Of a DNA stretch of 64,000 nt, positions 56,064 to 64,000 are shown piece by piece. The notes under the pieces were generated by a model. That model saw only the letters and a list, made by a program, of their open reading frames with translations. It made no database searches and had not been told where the DNA came from. Both the position numbers and the translations under genes were made by a program. The DNA lies in the NCBI GenBank assembly GCA_023512835.1, contig CM042085.1:34010312-34074311 (forward strand). Direction: 5' to 3'. This DNA is from Taxillus chinensis (lineage: Eukaryota; Streptophyta; Magnoliopsida; Santalales; Loranthaceae). Position 1 is the stretch's first letter; each line of letters opens with the position of its first letter.

Positions 56064-56910
56064 CAGGACCCGGAGCGGTGTGCCATGGTCCCACGGGGAC
56101 GTGGGCCTCCTAAGGGGGGTGGATTGTAACGACCCATGAGTGGGTGTTAGTCCCACATTGCTTGGTGAGGAGAACAAAGTCCGCCTTATAGGAGGGGACG
56201 GATACCTCACCTCATGTAGGAACACGTTTGGGCGAGGCCCAAGCCAAAGCCGGGCCGGAAGCCGGGCCATGAGGCCAGGCACCCAGGTTGGCCAAACGAA
56301 CAAAATTCTTGTGACGGGTATGGGGTGGGCTATTCTCGGATGGTATCAAAGCGGGCCGGAGTGGTGTGCCATGGTCCCACGGGGACATGGGCCTCCCAAA
56401 GGGGGTGGATTGTAACGACCGGTGAGGTATCAGTCCCACATTGCTTGTAAGGGGACAAGTCCGCCTTATAGGGGGGACGGACACCTCACCTCATGGGTCG
56501 TTCCAATCCACCCCCTTAGGAGGCCCACGTCCCCGTGGGACCATGGCACACCGTCCGGGTCCGGCTCGAACCACCGAGAAAGCCCACCCGTACCGTCACA
56601 GAATTTTGTCCGCTGGCCACCCGCCTTGGGCCCCCTCATGGCCCTCCGCCGGTTTTGTCTTTGGGCCTCGCCCAAAACGCGTTCCTATGAGGTGAGGTAT
56701 CCGTCCCTCCTATAAGGCGGACTTTGTTCTCCTCACCACAATGTGGGCTAACACCCACTCATGGGTCGTTACAATCCACCCCCTTAGAGGCCCCGTCCCC
56801 GTGGACCATGCCACCGTCCGGTCCGGCCCGAACCACCGAGAATAGCCACCCATACCCATCCGAATTTTGTCGCTGGCCACGGTCCTGGGCCCGCCTCATG
56901 GCCTCCGCCG

Positions 56911-56912
<2 letters not shown>

Positions 56913-56953
<41 letters not shown>
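56913..56953. repeat. 41-base cytosine run
   Basis: Uninterrupted C run inside reverse unit 2, at a place where sister units read gctcgctccgcacggtttt. Neighbouring units 56220-57000 have many small deletions. Probably a sequencing or consensus artefact. Confidence 0.85.
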
Positions 56954-58239
56954 TTTGTCTTTGGGCCTGCCCAAAATCGTCCATGAGGTGAGGTATCCGT
57001 CCCCTCCTCATAAGGCGGACTTTGTTCTCCTCACCAAGCAATGTGGGACTAACACCCACTCATGGGTCGTTACAATCCACCCCCTTAGGAGGCCCACGTC
57101 CCCGTGGGACCATGGCACACCGCTCCTGGGTCTGGCTTTGATACCACCCGAGAATAGCCCAGCCCATAGCCGTCACAAGAATTTTGTCCGCTTTGGCCAA
57201 CCAGGCCTTGGGCCTCGCCTCATGGCCTTCTCCGCACGGTTTTGTCTTTGGGCCTCGCCCAAAACGCGTTCCTATGAGGTGAGGTATCCGTCCCCTCCTA
57301 TAAGGCGGACTTTGTTCTCCTCACCAAGCAATGTGGGACTAACACCCACTCATGGGTCGTTACAATCCACCCCCTTAGGAGGCCCACGTCCCCTGGTGGG
57401 ACCATGGCACACCGCTCCGGGTCCGGCTCCGATACCACCCGAGAATAGCCCATCCCATACCCATCACAAGAATTTTGTCCGCTTTGGCCAACCGGTCTTG
57501 GGCCTCGCCCTCATGGCTCGCTCCGCACGGTTTTGTCTTTGGGCCTCGCCCAAAACGCGTCCCGTGAGGTGAGGTATCTGTCCCCCTCCTATAAGGCGGA
57601 CTTTGTTCTCCTCACCAAGCAATGTGGGACTAGCACCCACTCATGGGTCATTACAATCCACCCCCCTTAGGAGGCCCACGTCCCCGTGGGACCATGGCAC
57701 ACCACTCCGGGTCTGGCTTTGATACCATCCAAGATAGCCCAGCCCATACCCGTCACAATAATTTTGTCCGCTTTGGCAAACCAGTCTTGGGCCTCGCCCT
57801 CATGGCCTGCTCCGCACGGTTTTGTCTTTGGGCCTCGCCCAAAACGCGTCCCTATGAGGTGAGGTATCCGTCCCCTCCTATAAGGCGGACTTTGTTCTCC
57901 TCACCAAGCAATGTGGGACTAACACCCACTCATGGGTCGTTACAATCCACCCCCCTTAGGAGGCCCACGTCCCCGTGGGACCATGGCACACCGCTCCAGG
58001 TCCGGCTCGATACCACCCGAGAATAGCCCAGCCCATACCCGTCACAAGAATTTTGTCCGCTTTGGCCAACCAGTCTTGGGCCTCGCCCTCATGGCCTGCT
58101 CCGCACGGTTTTGTCTTTGGGCCTCGCCCAAAACGCGTTCCTATGAGGTGAGGTATCCGTCCCCTCCTATAAGGCGGACTTTGTTCTCCTCACCAAGCAA
58201 TGTGGGACTAACACCCACTCATGGGTCGTTACCAGGCTA

Positions 58240-61200
58240 GCGGTAGGGCAAGCCAAGGCGAGTGTTCGCGCTTACCTCGGTACCACTGAAATGGAGGACT
58301 TAACATCACCCTCCGAGGAAGGTGGAGCTGGACCTTCGGTGGTTCGAGGTACTATTCTAATATCTCGCACTGTTGTCGCTACATTGTTTGATACCGGAAC
58401 TTCGTGCTCCCTGATTGCTAAGTCCTTGGTGGAGAGCCTTGGACTTGATTGTGTGGAGGCAGATAGACCTCTAAGGTTCGAGTCCCCAATGGGAGGTGTG
58501 GAGTTGATCCACCAAATGTGTTGAGAGTGTGCGCTTACGATAGGAGAGGTTGACCTCTCATTTGATTTGTACGTAATGCCCATGAGGACTTTTAGTTTGA
58601 TTCGGGGATGGATGGTTGACGGCCTTTCAGGCTAAGATTGATCGCTATAGGCGACGAGTATCATTTACTACACCCACAGGATCTTCCTGTACCCTAGTGG
58701 GTGAATGGGATAGGAATGCTGGGAGAGCTGGACCGACGAGGGAGCTATGGGGCAATATTACCCCTAGGCTTGCCACCCTAACCTTTGAGGAGGAAAGTAA
58801 CTTAGAGAAAAGGGTGTGGCCAGATGTTGTCGAGAATTTCCAGGATGTCTTTCCTGGGGAGTTGTTGGAGTTGCCTCCACACAGAAGTATCGAGTTCATG
58901 GTTGAACTGTTGCCAGGGGTGGGACCCATCTCACAAGTAGCATACCGGATGGGACTCGCTGAGTTGCGGGAGCTTGACGAGATAAAGGAACTGGGAGATA
59001 AAGGTTTTATCCGTCCTAGTACCTCACCTTGGGGTTCACCTGGTCTTGTTTGCTAAGAAGGCAGATGGTTCGTTGCGACTTTGCATTGATTATCGGGAAG
59101 TGAATCAAGTAACGGTAAAGAACAAATACCCTTTGCCGCGGATTGATGACTTATTCGACTAAGCTGAGTGGAGCACGGTGGTTCTCAAAAATTGATCCGC
59201 ATTCGGGATATCATCAATTGAGGGTCGGGAGCGAAGACATCCCTAAGACGGCGTTCAGGTGCGGATACGGACACTATGAATGGTTAGTGATGCCTTTTGG
59301 GCTCACGAACGCCTTTCTTGTGTTCATGCATCTAATGAATCAGGTATTTGCCCCATACCTGGATTCCTTCGTGGTGGTATTTATTGACGACATCCTTGTG
59401 TACTCCAAAACCCAAGTCGAGCATGAGGAGCACCTGGCCGTGGTGCCGCAAGCACTACGAGATCATCACTTGTATGCTAAATTTAGCAAGTGTGACTCTG
59501 GATGCAAGAGGTGCATTTTCTTGGGCATGTAGTATTTGCCGAAGGAGTTAGAGTGGACCCAACCAAGATTGAGTCCGTAGCATCTTGGAAGAGGCCCACA
59601 AATGTTTTTGAGATCCGGAGTTTCTTGGGTCTGGTAGGGTATTACCGGCGTTTTGTGGAAGGATTTTCTCGGTTGGCGGCGCCCATGACGGCTCTTACAC
59701 GGAAGGGAGCCAAATTCGAGTGGACGGACAAGTGCCGGCGAGCATTCGAGGAGTTAAAGACTCGCCCGACTACTGCACCGGTGTTGAGTCTACCGCAGGA
59801 GGGAGTGCCATTCGAGGTGTATTGTGATGCGTCTCGCGTTGGACTGGGGTGTGTTCGATGCAAGAACGCCAAGTCATAGCATATGGCTCGCGACAGTGAA
59901 GTCCCATGAGCAAAACTACACAACACACGACCTGGAGTTAGCAGCGATTATTTTTGCCCCGAAGTCTTGGCGACATTAACCCGTTGGGAGAGAAATTTGT
60001 GGTATATACCGACCACAAAAGCCTACGTATATCTTCACCCAGAGAGACCTAAATTTGCGACAACGGAGGTGGGTAGAGTACCTGCAAATGTTTGACTTCA
60101 CGCTCTCTACACGCCTGGGAAGGGAAATTTAGTAGCCGACGCGCTAAGTAGAAAGGGGAAAGCCGAGGTTTCCATGAGAGAATGGAAAATGATGGAGCGG
60201 TTAGCGGTGCTTCAGGTGCAACTGCTTTCAGCGAGTGAGGGAGCTATCCTGTGTCCTCTCACCGTGATACTAGAGTTGTATCGAGCGTGTCCGTGAGGGA
60301 CAAGTTAGGAGACGTGGATCGTGAGGTGATCCGGGCCCAGGATAGAGGCCGGGAGAGCTGTCGAGGACCGGACGACGAGTTGAGCATAAGCTGAAATTTT
60401 GGGGGCGTCCGATAGTACCACCTCCCTTGCGTGAGGATGTCTCGAGGGAATTTCATCATTCCCGTTTGGCTGTACATCTAGGAGGAACTAAGATGTATCA
60501 TGTCGTTCGCGCACGAGTTCGGTGGCCGGGGCTGAAACGGAGTGTAGCGAGTTTGTTTCCAAGTGCCTTACACGTCGGCAAGTGAAGGCAGAGCACCAAC
60601 GACCCGCTGGTCAATTGCAGCCTTTACTGTGGGCGAGTGGAAGTGGGAGCATATTACCATGGACTTCGTGACGGGACTTCCTACCACTTGGGAGAAAGGA
60701 CATGATTTGGGTCATAGTGGACCGCTTAACTAAGTTAGCCCATTTCTTGGCAATTTGAGAGCGCGACTCTATCGGCACGTTAAGCCGGTTGTATGTTGAT
60801 GAGATTGTCCGCTTGCACGGAGTGCCCTTGTCTATTGTTTCGGACAAGGATGCGCGGTTTACATCCCGGTTTTGGGGAGGTCTGCAGGAAGCATTGGGAA
60901 CCCGACTTAATTTGAGTACCGCATTCCATCCCTGGAGACCGATGGTCGGTTCGAGAGGACCATTCAAACATTGGAAGACTTGTTGAGGGCTTGTGTACTT
61001 GATTTTGGAGGATCATGGGCTTCCCACCTTCCTCCTGGTGGAGTTTGCCTATAATAACGGTTACCGGTCTTCGATTGGGATGGCCCCGTTTGAGGCATTG
61101 TATGGCCGACCGTGTCGGTCTCCATTATGTTGGGCGAAGGCTGGAGAGGCGGCTATGTTAGGACCTCAATTGGTCCAGGAGGCTACGGCAAAAGTTCACT

Positions 61201-61708
61201 TGATTCGGCAACGCCTTCTTACACTCGAGTAGACGAAGTCTTATGCAGATCGCCGACGCCGACCGTTGGAGTTTTTGGTGGGAGACCACGTATTCCTTCG
61301 TGTTTCTCCACGGAGAGGGCATAAGAGATTTGGGGACCGGGTCCAAGTTGTCCCCTCGGTACATTGGACCGTTCGAGATTTTGAGCAGAGTTGGACCTGT
61401 TGCTTATAGATTGGCGTTACCACCTAGTTTGAGCAGAGTTCATAATATTTTCCATGTATCCCAGTTGCGGAAATATCATCCAGATCCCACGCACGTGCTA
61501 GATTGGGGTACCCTGGATCTTGGAGAGGATGTGTCTATTGTCGAGGCACCCATCCGTATTGTAGATAGGCGCGAGAAGCAAGCGAGGTAAGACTATTCCG
61601 TTGGTTCGGGTGTTGTGGCAACACCGAGGGCTGGAGGAAGAGACCTGGGAACGTGAGGCTGAGATGCGTGCTCATTATCCTGATCTGTTCGAGGACGAAC
61701 AACTCTGA
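58240..61708 (+). pseudogene. pol: G3 pol relic: PR, RT, RNase H, integrase, chromodomain
   Basis: Homologous to G1 pol throughout. PR has LFDTGTSCSL (DTG at 58390-58398); a stop at 58522 and an indel near 58600 (attcgggg where G1 has the ILGMDWL codons) break it. RT: 58616-59056 ([19 protein letters not shown]), a frameshift near 59050, then 59143-59532 with FIDD at 59380-59391, another shift near 59500, and 59502-59879. RNase H is in fragments (about 59880-60160). INT: zinc region near 60480-60600 badly shifted, core with EIVRLHGVP and [12 protein letters not shown] (60789-60930), 60993-61232. The C-terminal 61243-61590 has [16 protein letters not shown], and the chromodomain-like end finishes at tga 61706-61708. 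Breaks are mostly one-base indels. Confidence 0.88.
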
Positions 61709-61935
61709 AGGCAAGGAGGAGGGCAAGCATCAAACTTCAACATGATCAGGTATTTGCCCAACTGGTTAGGTAACCTGAGAATATAACATCGCTACATGAC
61801 CATGTGGAGTGTATAAATGTGTGAAATAATTTGTTATTTGTTGTGTATTAAATTGTGCTAGAGGGTGTTAGAGGCCTATGTATTGGTTGTGATTGTTTTC
61901 TTTCATTCCACCTTTTCTTTTCGAGGACGAAAAGT
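61709..61935 (+). other. G3 spacer between pol and polypurine tract
   Basis: Non-coding tail ending ttttcgaggacgaaaagt before the tract. No gene. Confidence 0.7.
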
Positions 61936-61951
61936 CTTAAGGGGGAGAGGA
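61936..61951 (+). other. G3 polypurine tract
   Basis: CTTAAGGGGGAGAGGA immediately before the 3' LTR; identical to the G1 tract. Confidence 0.95.
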
Positions 61952-62383
61952 TGTAAGGACCCGTACCACGAGTTAGTCACGGTTTGCCTTCGAGTAGAGT
62001 TTTTTTTCTAGATTTTGACCTAGTGAATGGGCTCAAATGAATTCACGTGCAAAAGGAAAGATGCTTAGAATGATGTCCTCTATCTACCACAGAAGTTTCA
62101 GGCCAAACGGACGTGTATGTGAGGTGCACGTGAAATGGGTCCAATTCACGTGCAAGTGTGGTTGTCTTCTACATGATGCAAAGAGGCTAGGGGTGAAGTT
62201 TGAGCGCATTTGGAGTGCATTTGGAGTTGCACGTGAATTGGGGAATTCACGTTCAAATTGGCGTGCAGCCATATTTTTGCATGGTTCCCTTGGTTTTGAC
62301 ATTCTAATGATCTTTCTCCAAAGGACCATGTTGAAATTCGAGTATTTTGGCCTATATGGGTGCGGAAAGGTGCTAACTTGTGT

Positions 62384-62462
62384 GATCAAAACTACGTCGT
62401 TTTGATCCTGGGATTTACTTAATCAAAACTACGTCGTTTTGATGTGGGTAGTGTCTATATAA
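62384..62462 (+). promoter_or_regulatory. G3 3' LTR promoter: twin ACGT palindromes and TATA
   Basis: Best preserved example: both palindromes have full arms, 14 bp apart, the second ending 11 bp before ctatataa. Confidence 0.72.
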
Positions 62463-62682
62463 CGAGGGCTTGAGTTTGAGTTTAGGGTTCTTGTGTTCTT
62501 CTTTGCCTTGCCCGCACAGAGAGAGAGAGAGAGAGAGGATCTCCGGGCGGTTGCCGTGGTGGTTCGCGTCGTTGGAAGGTGTCTAGCGTTGAGGTTAGGA
62601 CAAAAGTCGAGGTAGGGATTCATGTTCTTCCTAACTCTCCCTCTGTTCTACGATATTCACCTATATATATATATATATGTAA

Positions 62683-62712
62683 ATCCATATAGGTGTGATC
62701 TCCTATATGGAT
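62683..62712 (+). other. Conserved LTR hairpin, G3 3' LTR
   Basis: Perfect 11-bp inverted repeat ATCCATATAGG / CCTATATGGAT with loop TGTGATCT, identical to the 5' LTR copy. Confidence 0.82.
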
Positions 62713-63927
62713 GTTGGCCTTCGATGGCATGTTCTGTTGATTCGATGTTGAATTTGGCCTGAGGATTTTCTGGGGTTTGTTTATGCCCACCATTGTTTGA
62801 TGAAATGTCCGTGAGGCCCGCACACTATGTATTTGATAAAATATTGTGAGGCCTGCATGCCATGTATTCAATATAATGCCCGTGAGACCTTGTATATGGG
62901 TGTCCGATGATATACCTGCGTGACTGGTGTGTCTTGTGTTTGACTTGTATTTGATTTTAAGCCTATGAGGCTGATGTGTGTGGCTTGTATCTGACCATGT
63001 TGGTCCCTCCGGAATAAAGTGTAAATGCTGTCCCGAGTTTACATGTTGAGATGTAATGCTATCTTTGTTCGTTGGTCTGTTTGAGACCGAGCTGAGATAT
63101 GGGCCAGGCACAATCATTTGGACCCCTTTGAGATTTGGCCAGGACGTGGTCCCGAGTCTCGGTGTAGCACTCACGACGGTGGGCTAAGTCTACACCCATT
63201 CCTGAGGGTAGGTATGGCGCCCGAGGAGGTGGTTGACCATATCGACTCGGGTGGAAAATGTTGCATTGGTGTCCACGCAACATTCGCCTGGATGTGGTAT
63301 GTCATGTCGCCGTGGTGGCGGGGTGTCCTCTCGCCCTTCGGTGCGGGCTCAGGTAAAGAGTGTTTCCTGGGTGATGTTTGTTGCTTTAGCCTTAGGCACG
63401 ACACGAGCACAAGCATACACATATCATGCATGTTGTAGAGCGGGACGGGTCTGGGGGAGACCTGGATCCCTACTCTGAGCTATGGTTTGCTCACCCCTCC
63501 TATGATCGTTCTTTTGCAAGGGTTTACGAAGGCGGTAGGTGAAGGCCGAGGAGTTAGGCCCCCGAGGGCCGGGAGTTTTATGTTATTTCCTTTGTTGTGC
63601 TAGTGGTTTTATGTTTTGAAATTTGGTTTGGTTTTATTTGTAACAGTACACCTGGCTTCATAGGGGTTTTTCCCCGGCGGGTTGTAATAAACATTTAGTC
63701 TTTGAAATGAAATAAAATGAGATGTTGTTATTCAATTTGTGTTTGTGTGCATGGTTTGGGAGCAGGAGCATGCCCCTTGGCATGTTAGCCTGGTTGTGCG
63801 GGTTTGGGACAGCACCCGTGCCAGGAAGTCCTTTTAAGGTGCTTGCACCAACCCCTTGTCCCTTCAAGGTGCGGGCATGGGCAGTCACTACTCATTTCCA
63901 AGTGGAAGGGAATTGGGGCGTGACAAT

Positions 63928-64000
63928 TGTAACGACCCATGAGTGGGTGTTAGTCCCACATTGCTTGGTGAGGAGAACAAAGTCCGCCTTATAGGAGGGG
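63928..64000 (+). mobile_element. Start of another TRIM-like copy at window end
   Basis: TGTAACGACCCATGAGTGGG and the following text to position 64000 match the first 73 bp of the TRIM unit at 55832. Only two bases (at) separate it from the G3 3' LTR; the same at precedes internal TRIM units, so it may be a unit of a larger array. Confidence 0.8.

Larger units (their letters stand above)
55545..58234. mobile_element. Palindromic TRIM-like array inserted in G3
   Basis: Three and a third forward units (starts 55545, 55832, 56125, 56411) followed, across a junction near 56490-56498, by six units in reverse orientation (ends about 56773, 57074, 57364, 57655, 57944, 58234). A unit is about 290 bp: an LTR-like part of about 220 bp beginning TGTAACGACCCATGAGTGGG, then about 73 bp starting TGGTATCAAAGC (PBS-like, 11 of 12) and ending in a purine tract aaggggggtgga before the next unit. 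LTR-PBS-short spacer-purine tract-LTR at this size is the layout of TRIM elements. No coding capacity. The whole block is flanked by ggcta and has TG...CA outer ends. The LTR-like part does not end in CA before the PBS, a weakness of the assignment. Confidence 0.8.
51801..63925 (+). mobile_element. Gypsy element G3 (chromovirus, Tekay-like), both LTRs, with TRIM array inside
   Basis: 5' LTR (51801-53772), PBS (53776-53787), gag (from 54239), a 2.69-kb TRIM composite (55545-58234), pol (58240-61708), polypurine tract (61936-61951), 3' LTR (61952-63925). Without the TRIM array it would be about 9.4 kb. LTR lengths are nearly equal (1972 and 1974 bp). It inserted into A3 gag. The flanking bases differ (taatc left, attgt right), so no target duplication is seen. 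The coding part is rich in single-base indels. Confidence 0.92.
61952..63925 (+). repeat. G3 3' LTR
   Basis: 1974 bp, TGTAAGGACC...GGGGCGTGACA. Palindromes at 62384-62407 (arms GATCAAAAC and GTTTTGATC around TACGTC) and 62422-62443, TATA 62455-62462, GA microsatellite 62518-62535, TA microsatellite 62663-62679, hairpin 62683-62712. Differs from the 5' LTR mostly by C/T-type changes and one-base indels. Confidence 0.95.

Noticed and set aside
56724..57572. 282-codon open frame and other open frames in the TRIM array.
   Set aside because: Repeated, proline-rich translation of a non-coding repeat that includes the C run; the same frames appear in each unit without constraint.
55545..58234. Possible Cassandra-type 5S rRNA promoter in the TRIM LTR (gcgttttgggcgag resembles the 5S box A region).
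   Set aside because: Only about 14 bases are similar; the intermediate element and box C text of 5S genes are absent, so a 5S-derived promoter is not supported.

Overview
This window is plant nuclear DNA (angiosperm; species not identifiable) made almost entirely of nested, decayed LTR retrotransposons. I recognise no host gene, tRNA, rRNA or microbial system. The evidence is copia- and gypsy-type Gag/Pol relics with TG...CA LTRs, primer-binding sites matching the initiator-tRNA-Met complement TGGTATCAGAGC, polypurine tracts and 5-bp target duplications. One 500-base run of N (36013-36512) is an assembly gap.

Two superfamilies dominate. (1) Ty1/copia elements of Sirevirus (SIRE/Maximus) type. 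Family A has four copies: A1 (1-8652, minus), A2 (10104-17155, minus), A3 (46979-51800, minus) and A4 (30178-36012, plus). Family B has one copy (19006-30177, minus) with a 2-kb LTR and a broken env-like third ORF. All have gag with CCHC knuckles and coiled coil, then PR-INT-RT-RNaseH. (2) Ty3/gypsy chromovirus-like elements, probably Tekay/Del: G1 (36513-44449, minus), G2 (44450-46978, minus, truncated), G3 (51801-63925, plus, both LTRs present) and a solo LTR S1 (32457-34692).

Nesting as read: A1 lies inside a CACTA fragment (8653-10103), itself inside the 3' region of A2. A4 lies inside the gag of B, and S1 lies inside A4 (TSD cttct). G1 abuts a broken gag of G2; G2 lies in the 3' region of A3; G3 lies in the gag of A3. 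A miniature TRIM-like element, amplified into a palindromic array (55545-58234, TSD ggcta), lies in G3. A further TRIM copy starts at 63928. Between A2 and B (17156-19005) are older LTR-like relics.

Every gag and pol reading frame is broken by stops or frameshifts, so no element appears autonomous as assembled. The most interesting signals are non-coding: two hairpins supported by compensatory substitutions (one in gypsy LTRs, one beside Sirevirus polypurine tracts), paired ACGT-core palindromes upstream of gypsy TATA boxes, a stop codon kept at the gag/pol boundary of four copies, motif arrays in both copia LTR families, and the palindromic TRIM composite with a clean target duplication.
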